Source of the DNA: Deltaproteobacteria bacterium | GTDB lineage: Bacteria; Myxococcota_A; Polyangia; DRWM01; JAAZOP01 | Reading direction: 5' to 3' | DNA: 38,861 nucleotides | NCBI GenBank assembly: GCA_016930215.1 | Contig: JAFGHH010000127.1 | Location: 1-38,861, forward strand | In this document: positions 16,491 to 25,075 of the stretch, in pieces | Layout of the letters: every line of letters begins with the position of its first letter | Position numbering within the stretch: the first letter of the stretch is position 1 | Position numbers and translations under genes: made by a program | The notes under the pieces: generated by a model | The model's database searches: none | Seen by the model: only the letters and a program-made list of their open reading frames with translations | What the model was told of the DNA's origin: nothing

Positions 16491-16573
16491 CGGAGGAGGA
16501 GGGATTCGAACCCCCGGTGCTTTCGCACAACGGTTTTCAAGACCGCCGCCTTCGACCACTCGGCCACTCCTCC
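16491..16573 (-). tRNA. tRNA-Ser(TGA)
   Basis: 83 bases. Acceptor GGAGGAG/CTCCTCC, anticodon loop CTTGAAA (anticodon TGA), variable arm GTGC-GAAA-GCAC and discriminator G. CCA is not encoded. It reads UCA and UCG. First tRNA after serS. Confidence 0.96.
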
Positions 16574-16590
16574 TCGGCCCAGGGCCGAGG
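16572..16590. repeat. Palindrome at 5' leader of tRNA-Ser(TGA)
   Basis: CCTCGGCCC and GGGCCGAGG flank a single base (9-bp arms). The element overlaps the first two bases of the tRNA and sits between it and the promoter. It might end serS transcripts or compete with the acceptor stem. Confidence 0.5.
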
Positions 16591-16594
16591 CGCG

Positions 16595-17948
<1,354 letters not shown>

Positions 17949-18737
17949 TCACGGCCCGTACTTGTAGAGGAAGACGAACCGGTACGTCTGTTGCGGGTGG
18001 TCGATCCGCGCGTACTCCGGCTGGCCGAGGTTCTCGGCGAGGCAGTCCTTGAAGGCGCGGAACGCCTGCTGGCGCGCCTCGTCCGCGCCGGCCACCGACA
18101 CCCGGCGGCTGGCGGCGCCGAAGTCCACGTCGAGGGTGACGGCGATGCGCGAGGGGCGCGGGACGTCGGCGAACGCCTTCTCGAAACACTCGGCCGTCGT
18201 CGGCTCGGCCCGCGCCATGAACAGCTCGATCCCGCGCACGCGCCCGCACTTGTCGCGCTGCAGCTCCACGCCGTCCGCGCCGGCGCACTTGCGCACGTCG
18301 ACGCGGTCCAGGGTCAAGCCGGACGGAACCGCCGGCGGCGGGGGCGGAGGAGGCGGAGGGGGTGCGACGCCGCCGGCGTCCGCCGCGGGCGGGGGCGGAG
18401 GGACGGGGGCGGCCCCGCCCGCGTCCGCCGCGGACGAAGGCGCCGGAGGAGGAGGCGCCGGGGTTCCGGCATCGACGTCGGTCCGCAGCTCGGCGGCCGA
18501 GCCGGCGGCGGCGGACGGAGCCGTCGTCCCGGCTTCGGGCGCCGCCAGGGGCCGGCTGGTCGCCGAACGGTCCGCTCCCTCGGGCCGGCAGACGAAGTAC
18601 ACCAGGCAGAAGCCGAGGGCCATCGAGCCGAGGGCGACGGAGACCAGCGGCAGGGCGCGCACCTTCTCCGCGGGCGTCGGTTCCCGGACGTCCGGCGGTC
18701 CCGGGCGCTCGCTTCCACTGTCCCGTTCGCCACTCAC
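17949..18737 (-). CDS. Single-pass membrane protein with Pro-rich spacer, 262 aa
   Basis: A short cytoplasmic N-terminus is followed by one transmembrane helix at about residues 30-50 (LPLVSVALGSMALGFCLVYF), an Ala/Ser region, a Pro-rich spacer at about 95-137 with a run of ten prolines, and a C-terminal ~120-residue domain with four Cys (VRKCAGADG, DKCGRVRG, ECFEKAF, DCLAENL). The layout is like TonB-type or AgmX-type energy-transducing or spanning proteins, but the C-terminal domain matches no family I know. The start GTG 18737 has no ribosome-binding site, and a TACCGA box ends 8 bases before it, so the message may be leaderless. It is probably co-transcribed with serS. Confidence 0.75.
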   Translation of the reverse strand: MSGERDSGSERPGPPDVREPTPAEKVRALPLVSVALGSMALGFCLVYFVCRPEGADRSATSRPLAAPEAGTTAPSAAAGSAAELRTDVDAGTPAPPPPAPSSAADAGGAAPVPPPPPAADAGGVAPPPPPPPPPPAVPSGLTLDRVDVRKCAGADGVELQRDKCGRVRGIELFMARAEPTTAECFEKAFADVPRPSRIAVTLDVDFGAASRRVSVAGADEARQQAFRAFKDCLAENLGQPEYARIDHPQQTYRFVFLYKYGP

Positions 18738-18745
18738 GGAGCGGA

Positions 18746-18774
18746 TCGGTAGCGGAGTCGGCCGCCTGGGTCAA
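18746..18774 (-). promoter_or_regulatory. Candidate promoter of membrane protein-serS unit
   Basis: Minus-strand TTGACC and TACCGA separated by 17 bases. The -10 box ends 8 bases before the GTG start. Confidence 0.45.
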
Positions 18775-18843
18775 GAAGCGGCCGTGGACTTCGTGGGCCG
18801 GGCCGGGAACCGCGGGCCTTCGACGGACCACGAACGGTGTGCG

Positions 18844-18872
18844 TTGTCGCCCTCGATCGAGGGTGTTATGCT
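18844..18872 (+). promoter_or_regulatory. Promoter with palindromic operator in the spacer
   Basis: TTGTCG and TATGCT are separated by 17 bases. Inside the spacer, 18850-18863 is the perfect 14-bp palindrome CCCTCGATCGAGGG, a typical place for a repressor or DNA-distorting activator to bind. The downstream gene starts 26 bases after the -10. Confidence 0.6.
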
Positions 18873-18898
18873 CCGGGCGGCTCGCGGGGAGGAGGAAC

Positions 18899-19195
18899 GT
18901 GCTGGTTTCAACGATGGTCGACGGGTTGGTTTCGACGCTCCGGGCGGCGCTGGCGCAGCCGGCAGGACAGCCCGACAGCGGGGCGGACTTCGGCATGTGG
19001 TGGGGCGTGCTGATCGCCTTCGTCGTGGCGCCGATCGTGCTGTACGTCGTGAAGTACGTCGGCGAGCGGCGGCGGGATCGGATGACCCGGGAGTTGATCG
19101 AGGAGTCGAACCGCGAGGGTCCGGTGCCGGAAGTGCCGCCGGACTTCGAGGTTCCGCAGGTGATCCCGCGCAAGAGCAAGGGCGGCCGCCGGTAG
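18899..19195 (+). CDS. Small single-pass membrane protein, 98 aa
   Basis: The start GTG 18899 is chosen for the strong GGGGAGGAGG just upstream; an ATG five codons later is the alternative. After ~28 residues there is one transmembrane helix (MWWGVLIAFVVAPIVLYVVKYV), a basic segment GERRRDR, and a cytoplasmic tail ending PRKSKGGRR. I recognise no family. The size and layout resemble small accessory membrane subunits. It is preceded by a promoter with a palindromic operator and followed 28 bp later by the amidotransferase-like gene, so the two probably form one regulated unit. Confidence 0.75.
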   Translation: MLVSTMVDGLVSTLRAALAQPAGQPDSGADFGMWWGVLIAFVVAPIVLYVVKYVGERRRDRMTRELIEESNREGPVPEVPPDFEVPQVIPRKSKGGRR

Positions 19196-19223
19196 GCCGC
19201 GCGGCGGGAAGGACGTGCCGGCG

Positions 19224-20090
19224 ATGTCGATGCTGCTGGGACTGCTGTCGACCCACCCCGACTGGCTCCCGTGCCTGCTCGATTCGCAGCACGAGGTATT
19301 GCGCGTGCCGGACCCGCCCCAGCCCGGGGGATGGGGCATCGGGTTCTACCAGCAGGGCGAGGTCCTGCGCCGGCTGACGCCGCTCGAGCGGGCCGCGGGA
19401 CCGCTCGAGTTCCGCCAGCTGGCCCACGACGTCCGCAGCCTGGTGCTGGTGGGGCACGTGCGGCGGGCGAGTCCGGCGGCGCCGCCGAGCGCGGCGAACA
19501 CGCACCCGTTCCGGTTCCGCGAGTGGCTGTTCGCGCACGTGGGGAACCTGCCACGCTTCGGCGAACTGGCGCCGCGGCTGCTGCAGAACGTCCCCGAATT
19601 CCTGACGCGGAACGTCGCCGGGGAGACCGACTCCGAGCTGCTGTTCCACGTGATCCTGGCGCACCTGAACGAGTTGGGGGGGCTGCGCCATCCCGACGTC
19701 GGCGTCGACGCCGTGTGCGAGGCCGTGCGGCGGGGGATCCGGGAGGCCGACGACGCGGTGGCCGCCACGGGCGACGAACGGCCCTCGTTCGCGCTGGTGC
19801 TGACCAACGGGAACAGCATGGCCGCCGCAAGCCGCGGCGAGTCGCTGTGCATCACGCAGTTCGACCGGCTGATCGATTGCCGGGACTGTGCCCAGGAACG
19901 CCGCGACCGCTGCGGGATCCTGCGCAGCGAGCGCCCCGACCTGCGCGCGGTGCTGGTGGTGGCCGGCCGCCGTCCGATGCCGGCGCGCTACGAGGTGCTG
20001 CCGGAGGAGTCGCTGATCGGGATCAAGTCCGACGCCACCGTCGAGGCGATCCCGCTGCGCCCGTCGGCGCTCGGCCTGTCGGGATTCTGA
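19224..20090 (+). CDS. Class II glutamine amidotransferase-fold protein lacking the catalytic Cys
   Basis: A 288-residue Ntn-hydrolase-type protein related to YafJ/EgtC. It has GGWGIGFYQQGE, HVRRAS and NTHPFRFREWLFAHVGN, the motifs that normally bind glutamine. In active members the second residue is Cys, freed as the N-terminal nucleophile. Here the start reads Met-Ser-Met-Leu-Leu-Gly, so Ser takes that place and the first Cys is at residue 17. Ser could still act as an Ntn nucleophile, or the protein may be inactive. A Cys set CRDC...RDRC near residue 220 could bind metal. The start ATG 19224 follows GGAAGGA; a GTG nine bases upstream is too close to that site. No synthase partner is nearby. 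Confidence 0.82.
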   Translation: MSMLLGLLSTHPDWLPCLLDSQHEVLRVPDPPQPGGWGIGFYQQGEVLRRLTPLERAAGPLEFRQLAHDVRSLVLVGHVRRASPAAPPSAANTHPFRFREWLFAHVGNLPRFGELAPRLLQNVPEFLTRNVAGETDSELLFHVILAHLNELGGLRHPDVGVDAVCEAVRRGIREADDAVAATGDERPSFALVLTNGNSMAAASRGESLCITQFDRLIDCRDCAQERRDRCGILRSERPDLRAVLVVAGRRPMPARYEVLPEESLIGIKSDATVEAIPLRPSALGLSGF

Positions 20091-20106
20091 GCCGCCGCGC
20101 GCGGGC

Positions 20107-21054
20107 CTACGGCGGTCCGCCGGTCCCGGGGGGTGGGGGGCCGGACACGGCGGGCGTCGCGCCGGCCGTCCCCTGGAGCTGGTTGGTGATCTCCCGCAGC
20201 TGGCGGATCTTCTGCCACAGCCAGCGCTTGTTCGGGTAGTTCTCGAACTTGTCCGCGAACTGCGTGTACAGCGTCAACGCCTTGTCGAACTGCCGCATCC
20301 GTTCGTGGCAGTCGGCGAGGGACAGGTGGTAGTCATCGGCCATGTCGCGGTCGAGGTCCGACTCGATCAGTCCCTGGAGGATCGTGATCGCCTCCTCGCA
20401 CCGGCCCTCGGCCTTGAGCACCTCGGTCAGCGCGTGCTGGACGCGGGTGACGTAGGGCGAGGCGCGGTCGAGGGCGATGGCCTGGCGCAGCTGGGTCTCG
20501 GCGTCCGGCCAGCGTCCCTCGTGCATCGCCTGCAGCCCGGTCTGGAAGTGCTCGAACGACAGCCGACCCTTGGCCTCCGCCACCACGTCGCGCACGATCG
20601 TCCGCTCGTTCGGCGTCAGCTCCTCGTCGGCCTTCTCGGCCCGCAGCCGGTCCCACTGCGCCAGCACCTGCTCGAAGTTCTCGTTGCGGAAGAACTCGTA
20701 CAGCGCCGAGATCGCCGCCTCGTCCCGCGTCGTCGTCTGCACCTCCGGCTTCGCCGCCTCGACCTTCCGCTTCAGCTCCGCCTTCTCCCCCTGCAGCCGC
20801 GCGATCTGCTCCTCGTCCTGGTCGATCCGCACGTCGTATGCCATCTTCAGCCCGACGAAGATCAGCACGACGAAGATCACGTAGGCGGCGGCCGAGTTCC
20901 ACAGCATCCGCCGTTCGTAGGTCTTCTGCTTCTTCGCCACCGTCTTGAGGTCGGCGCCGAGGGCGGCGGTGAGGTTGTTGGTGCGGATCACCAGCGAGCG
21001 GATCTCGACGATCTCCTTCTTCACCTCGCGGATGTCCTCGTCCGTCGGCTGCAT
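20107..21054 (-). CDS. TPR-containing membrane-anchored coiled-coil protein
   Basis: A 315-residue protein. An N-terminal cytoplasmic coiled coil (~1-50) is followed by one transmembrane helix at about 53-75 (NSAAAYVIFVVLIFVGLKMAY), a second coiled coil (DEEQIARLQGEKAELKRKVEAAK), and at least three TPR-like helix pairs between about 150 and 280 (GLQAMHEGRWPDAETQLRQAI; ALTEVLKAEGRCEEAITILQGL; SLADCHERMRQFDKALTLYTQF). The tail is Pro/Gly-rich. TPRs bind proteins, so it is likely a periplasmic scaffold. The ATG at 21054 is favoured over the TTG at 21096, because the latter coincides with the candidate promoter. It is divergent from efp, with 113 bp between starts. Confidence 0.85.
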   Translation of the reverse strand: MQPTDEDIREVKKEIVEIRSLVIRTNNLTAALGADLKTVAKKQKTYERRMLWNSAAAYVIFVVLIFVGLKMAYDVRIDQDEEQIARLQGEKAELKRKVEAAKPEVQTTTRDEAAISALYEFFRNENFEQVLAQWDRLRAEKADEELTPNERTIVRDVVAEAKGRLSFEHFQTGLQAMHEGRWPDAETQLRQAIALDRASPYVTRVQHALTEVLKAEGRCEEAITILQGLIESDLDRDMADDYHLSLADCHERMRQFDKALTLYTQFADKFENYPNKRWLWQKIRQLREITNQLQGTAGATPAVSGPPPPGTGGPP

Positions 21055-21066
21055 GACGCGGGTGGC

Positions 21067-21096
21067 ATCGTACCGGAAGGTCGGGGCCCCGGGCAA
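21067..21096 (-). promoter_or_regulatory. Candidate promoter of TPR gene
   Basis: Minus-strand TTGCCC and TACGAT separated by 18 bases; the -10 ends 12 bases before ATG 21054. Confidence 0.4.
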
Positions 21097-21114
21097 ATCG
21101 GACGCGCAACGGTC

Positions 21115-21143
21115 TTGCCCGAGCGGCGAAATCGTTGTACGAA
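21115..21143 (+). promoter_or_regulatory. Candidate promoter of efp
   Basis: TTGCCC and TACGAA separated by 17 bases, giving a short leader that contains GGAACGGAGG. It resembles the divergent TPR promoter in both boxes. Confidence 0.4.
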
Positions 21144-21167
21144 TCGCGCCGGAACGGAGGAACGCTC

Positions 21168-21734
21168 GTGTACGACAGTTCGGACATCCGCAAGAACCTC
21201 AAGATCCTGCTCGACGGCCAGCCCTACGTGGTCGTCGACTTCCAGTTCGTCAAGCCCGGCAAGGGCACCGCCTTCACCCGTACGCGAGTGAAGAACATGA
21301 TCACCGGCGCCGTGCTCGACAAGACCTTCCGCTCGGGGGAGAAGCTCGAACCGGCCGAAGTGGAACAGCTGTCGGTGCAGTACATGTACCACGAGAGCGA
21401 CCAGTACTGGTTCATGGACACCTCGAACTACGAACAGTTCGCGATCGGCGAGGCCCAGCTAGGCGACCAGGCCAAGTTCCTCACCGAGAACCTCGTGGTC
21501 AGCGTCACGATGTTCAAGGGCCAGGCGGTCGACATCGAGCTGCCGACCTTCATCGAAGTGCAGATCACGAAGTGCGAGCCGGGCGTCCGCGGAGACACCG
21601 CCTCCGGCGGCACCAAACCCGCCACCATCTCGTCCGGCGCCCTGATCCAGGTCCCGTTCCACATCAACGAGAACGACTGGGTCAAGGTCGACACGCGCGA
21701 CGGTCGCTACGTCGAGCGCGTCAACAAGCGCTAG
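21168..21734 (+). CDS. efp: Elongation factor P
   Basis: 188 residues, the standard EF-P length, with three OB-like domains. It relieves ribosome stalling at polyproline stretches by entering the E site. The modifiable lysine is Lys32 in KPGKGTAF, the loop that reaches the peptidyl-tRNA. The C-terminal domain contains VPFHINENDWVKVDTRDGRYVERV. The start GTG 21168 is preceded by GGAACGGAGG; an upstream in-frame codon at 21135 lies inside the promoter. The EpmA gene follows 28 bp later, consistent with beta-lysylation of Lys32. The run of ten prolines encoded at about 18.3 kb is the type of sequence that needs EF-P. Confidence 0.97.
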   Translation: MYDSSDIRKNLKILLDGQPYVVVDFQFVKPGKGTAFTRTRVKNMITGAVLDKTFRSGEKLEPAEVEQLSVQYMYHESDQYWFMDTSNYEQFAIGEAQLGDQAKFLTENLVVSVTMFKGQAVDIELPTFIEVQITKCEPGVRGDTASGGTKPATISSGALIQVPFHINENDWVKVDTRDGRYVERVNKR

Positions 21735-21762
21735 CCCGCCGGTCCGGCCTCGGGGGTATGGC

Positions 21763-22677
21763 GTGCACGGCCCGGCGACTCCACGCCCGACGCGCGCCCG
21801 CCTCGCCCTCCGCGCCCGCGGCCTCGCCGCCGTCCGCTCGTTCCTCGACACCCACGGCTCGCTGGAGGTCGAGACCCCGCTGCTGCTGCGGGCGCCGGCC
21901 CCGGAGCGCCACATCGTCGCCCTGCCCGTCCCCGGCGCCGGGTACCTCGCCGCCTCCCCCGAACTGCAGATGAAGCGGCTCGTCGCCGACGGTTCCGGCC
22001 CGATCCACCAGCTCTCCCGCTCGTTCCGCGGCGGCGAGCTGGGCCGGCACCACCACCCCGAGTTCACGATCCTCGAGTGGTACCTGCCGGGGGCGACGTA
22101 CCGCGAGGCGATGGACCAGACCGAGGCGCTGGTGCGCTGGGTCGCCGCCCGGCTCTCGCCTCCCGACGCACCTCCACGGCTCGACCTCGATCGTCCGTTC
22201 GAGCGTCACCGGATTGCGGACCTGTTCGAGCGGCTGGCGGGGTGGCGGCCCGGCGCGGACGTCGACGACGAGCGGTTCGCGTTCGACCTGGTGGACAAGG
22301 TCGAGCCGGCACTGCCGCGGGACCGGGGCGTCCTGGTCCACGACTACCCCGCCTCCCAGGCCTCGCTGGCGCGCCTGTGTCCCGGGGACCCGGCATACGC
22401 CGAGCGGTTCGAGCTGTACCTCGGGGGGCTGGAACTGGCCAACGGCTTCACCGAGCTGGCCGACGCGGCGGAGCAGCGGGCGCGGTTCGAGCGCGAGCGA
22501 ACGGCGATCGCCGCGCAGGGCCGTGAACCGTACCCGCTCGACGAGCGGTTCCTGGCCGCCCTCCCCCGCCTCGGGCTGTGCACCGGCGTGGCGCTCGGCT
22601 TCGACCGCCTGCTGATGGCGCTCGCGGGGCTCGACGACATCGGCGAGAGCACCGCGTTCCGCTGGGAGGAGGTCTGA
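21763..22677 (+). CDS. epmA: EF-P--(R)-beta-lysine ligase
   Basis: A 304-residue class II LysRS paralogue without the anticodon-binding domain (also GenX/PoxA/YjeA). Seen: VETPLLL, LAASPELQMKRLVADG, SFRGGELGRHHHPEFTILEWY (motif 2), the LELANGFTELADAAEQRARFE region and GLCTGVALGFDRLLMAL (motif 3). It attaches (R)-beta-lysine to the EF-P lysine. The start GTG 21763 follows a GGGGG track. It is co-transcribed with efp. The aminomutase EpmB, which makes beta-lysine, is not in this window; the two radical SAM genes here lack its features. Confidence 0.95.
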   Translation: MHGPATPRPTRARLALRARGLAAVRSFLDTHGSLEVETPLLLRAPAPERHIVALPVPGAGYLAASPELQMKRLVADGSGPIHQLSRSFRGGELGRHHHPEFTILEWYLPGATYREAMDQTEALVRWVAARLSPPDAPPRLDLDRPFERHRIADLFERLAGWRPGADVDDERFAFDLVDKVEPALPRDRGVLVHDYPASQASLARLCPGDPAYAERFELYLGGLELANGFTELADAAEQRARFERERTAIAAQGREPYPLDERFLAALPRLGLCTGVALGFDRLLMALAGLDDIGESTAFRWEEV

Positions 22678-22678
22678 G

Positions 22679-23773
22679 GTGGGGACGACCGGACGAGGGG
22701 CATGGGTCCGGCATGCCTTGCTCGCGCGCGCGATGCCGTTGCTGGCGGCGGCCGCGGCGGCCTGCGGCCCGTCGGCGGCGGAGCCGGCCCCGGTGCAGCC
22801 CGCGGCGGAACATCGCGCGGTCCTGCTGCGACCCGGCGGCCTGTTCCTCCAGTTGCGGCTCGACCGCGTGCGGCGCCGGCTGCCCGCGGCGGGCGAGGTC
22901 GCCACGTTGGCCTGGACGCCGACGATGCCGGGGGCGGCGTGCCTGATCGAGCTGCTGTGGTCCGCCGACCTCGCCTCGGCCTGGTTCGCCACGACGGCCG
23001 ACCTCTCGGCGCCCGCGTCGGGCGCCGCGCTGATCGACGGCGTCGGCGTACCCGCGGAGCGCGTGGACGGCTGGGCCGACTGCGTGCTCGCCGGACTCGG
23101 CTCGGGCGCGGTCCGCCGATCGGTGGACGGGCCGGAGTCGGGCGACCGGCCGCCGCAGCCGCCGCTCGAGTTCGTGGTCGGCACCGGCCGCTGGGGCGAC
23201 ACCGGGATCGCCGCGCTCGGCACCGCCCGGTGGGGCATCGTGTCGGGCGAGCCGTTCGCGGCATGGGCCTGGGAGCTGGCCGGGCGTGCGCCGCCGCCTG
23301 CCGCGGGCGACGCGGGACCGGCCGACCGCGTGGTCGATGCCGACGTGCAGCTGGTGTGGCTCGACGCCGAGGCGTTGTCGCGGCTGCTGGTCGAGTTGAC
23401 GGCGGGCCTGGGGCCGGTGCCGCCGGCCGAGGACCTGCGCGGGCTCGCGGCGGGACTGTGGGTCGGCGAGCGTCCGCGGGTCGAGGCCTGGTTCGAGGCA
23501 CGCGGTCCGACGTCGGCGGCCGCGATCACCGACACGCTGCGGACCGCCGCAACGATGCTGCAGCTCGGCGTGTCGGTCCAGGCCGCACAGCTCGGCGTCG
23601 CCTTCGGCGCCGAGATCCAGGAGCGCGCGGAACAGGTGGCGGCGATCGCGGAACGCGCGGTCTTCGAGACGCGGGAGACGCTGTCCGGCGTACGTCTGGA
23701 GCTGACGGCGGACGACCTGGCGCGAGTGCAGGGTTTTGCGCTGGCCCTGGCGAGCCGCGGCCTGGCGGACTAG
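22679..23773 (+). CDS. Hypothetical lipoprotein, 364 aa
   Basis: GTG 22679 starts one base after the epmA stop, with GGGAGGAGG just inside epmA, so translation is coupled. The N-terminus is hydrophobic and ends in AAAAACG (Cys29), an acceptable but Ala-only lipobox. The mature region is a mixed alpha/beta sequence with internal repeats of the kind DVQLVWLDAEALSRLL and a helical C-terminus. I see no family motif. It could fold like periplasmic substrate-binding or beta-propeller-free scaffold lipoproteins, but there is no evidence for a specific role. It converges with the transaldolase-like gene, leaving only 4 bp between stop codons. Confidence 0.72.
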   Translation: MGTTGRGAWVRHALLARAMPLLAAAAAACGPSAAEPAPVQPAAEHRAVLLRPGGLFLQLRLDRVRRRLPAAGEVATLAWTPTMPGAACLIELLWSADLASAWFATTADLSAPASGAALIDGVGVPAERVDGWADCVLAGLGSGAVRRSVDGPESGDRPPQPPLEFVVGTGRWGDTGIAALGTARWGIVSGEPFAAWAWELAGRAPPPAAGDAGPADRVVDADVQLVWLDAEALSRLLVELTAGLGPVPPAEDLRGLAAGLWVGERPRVEAWFEARGPTSAAAITDTLRTAATMLQLGVSVQAAQLGVAFGAEIQERAEQVAAIAERAVFETRETLSGVRLELTADDLARVQGFALALASRGLAD

Positions 23774-23777
23774 CCGC

Positions 23778-24428
23778 TCACTCGTCGCCGCCCGCCTGCT
23801 CGGCCCGTCGGAACTGCTCGAGCACCTCGGCGGCGGCCGGGTTGGTGACGAACGAGCGGGCGACGGCGGGCGGCAGCGTCACGGCCCAGCAGCCGGCCCG
23901 CAGCGCCAGCCGCACGTGCTCCTCGGTCTTGATGCTGGCCACGAGTACCCGCGGGCCGCCGTCGGCGGCGAGGCGGCGCACGTCCTCCAGCAACCGGACG
24001 GCGCCCTCGTCGCCGGCCGCCTGGGCCACGCGGCCGACGAACGGGATCACCACGTCGGCCCCCGCCTCCGCGGCCAGCAGCGCCTGGCCCAGCGACAGGA
24101 TCGCGGTGGCCGCGGTCCGGACGCCGGCCCGCCGCAGCGCCGCCATCGCCGCGAAGCCGTGCTCGAGGGCGGGGATCTTGATCCACAGACGGCCGTCGAG
24201 CAGTCCGGCGAGCCGCTCGGCATCGGCCGTCATCGCCGACGGCTCGCCCCAGGCCGCCTGGAGGAACAGCCGGTCGATCCCGAGGCGCCTGCAGCGGCCG
24301 ACCGCCTGCTCCGGCGTCACCGCGGCGCGGGCCAGGATCAGCGGGTTGGTCGTGACGCCGTGGAACGCGCGGTGCGCCCACAGCGCGGGCAACTCGTCCG
24401 CATCGATCGTGTCGAGGAACAGTTTCAT
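23778..24428 (-). CDS. Transaldolase-like / fructose-6-phosphate aldolase family protein
   Basis: A 216-residue short transaldolase with the TIM-barrel signatures MKLFLDTID at the N-terminus, HGVTTNPLIL, and the Schiff-base Lys in LWIKIPA. ADVVIPFVGR and VLVASIKT follow. Its length matches the TalC/Fsa subfamily rather than the ~315-residue TalB. It may interconvert sugar phosphates or make C-C bonds between dihydroxyacetone and glyceraldehyde phosphate; the two activities cannot be separated by sight. It lies 12 bp after mscL on the same strand. Confidence 0.9.
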   Translation of the reverse strand: MKLFLDTIDADELPALWAHRAFHGVTTNPLILARAAVTPEQAVGRCRRLGIDRLFLQAAWGEPSAMTADAERLAGLLDGRLWIKIPALEHGFAAMAALRRAGVRTAATAILSLGQALLAAEAGADVVIPFVGRVAQAAGDEGAVRLLEDVRRLAADGGPRVLVASIKTEEHVRLALRAGCWAVTLPPAVARSFVTNPAAAEVLEQFRRAEQAGGDE

Positions 24429-24440
24429 GCCGTATCCGCG

Positions 24441-24884
24441 CTACTTGGCGACCGGCTCGACCTCCGCGGTGCAGGCCGAGCAGCGCGTGGCCTTCTGCGG
24501 GATCTTGGTCAGGCAGAACGGGCAGTCGCGCGTATCGGGCGGCGGCGCCGGCTTCTTGAGCTTGTTCATCTGCTTGACGAACAGGAAGATCACGAAGGCG
24601 ACGATCAGGAAATCGATCACCGCCTGGATGAAGATGCCGTAGTTGATCGTCGCGGCGCCGGCCTCCTTGGCCGCGGCCAGCGTCGGGAAACCCTGCCCCG
24701 AGAGGTCGTAGAACATCTCGGAGAAGCTCAGGCCGCCGGCGAGCTTGCCGATCGGAGGCATGATCACGTCGTTGACCAGCGACGTGACGATCTTGCCGAA
24801 CGCGGCGCCGATGATCACGCCCACGGCGAGGTCGATCACGTTCCCCTTGGCCGCGAACTCCTTGAACTCCTTCAGCATGCCCAT
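24441..24884 (-). CDS. mscL: Large-conductance mechanosensitive channel with C-terminal zinc ribbon
   Basis: A 147-residue Msc[28 protein letters not shown] is the pore-lining TM1; the second helix is at about 83-103 ([25 protein letters not shown]). It opens under membrane tension to release solutes during osmotic downshock and forms homopentamers. After the helical bundle a zinc-ribbon-like CPFC...CSAC motif extends the tail, a variant found in some bacteria. The start ATG 24884 is chosen because of GGAGGG upstream; the frame is open for 20 more codons. It is co-transcribed with the transaldolase-like gene. Confidence 0.95.
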   Translation of the reverse strand: MGMLKEFKEFAAKGNVIDLAVGVIIGAAFGKIVTSLVNDVIMPPIGKLAGGLSFSEMFYDLSGQGFPTLAAAKEAGAATINYGIFIQAVIDFLIVAFVIFLFVKQMNKLKKPAPPPDTRDCPFCLTKIPQKATRCSACTAEVEPVAK

Positions 24885-25075
24885 CGTGGTCCCTCCATCC
24901 ACCGACCGCCTCGGCCAGCTTCGGGCGCTCTCTAGCACATCCACGGCCGGAAGCCAGCGCTTCGTGCGGCCGACGCGGGTCGGTCACCGATGGCGCGGGC
25001 ACTAGGCGGGGATCGGCCGTTGCGATATGCTCGGATCGTCGGCGCGCCCGCAGGGAATCCGCACCGAGGCACGGA

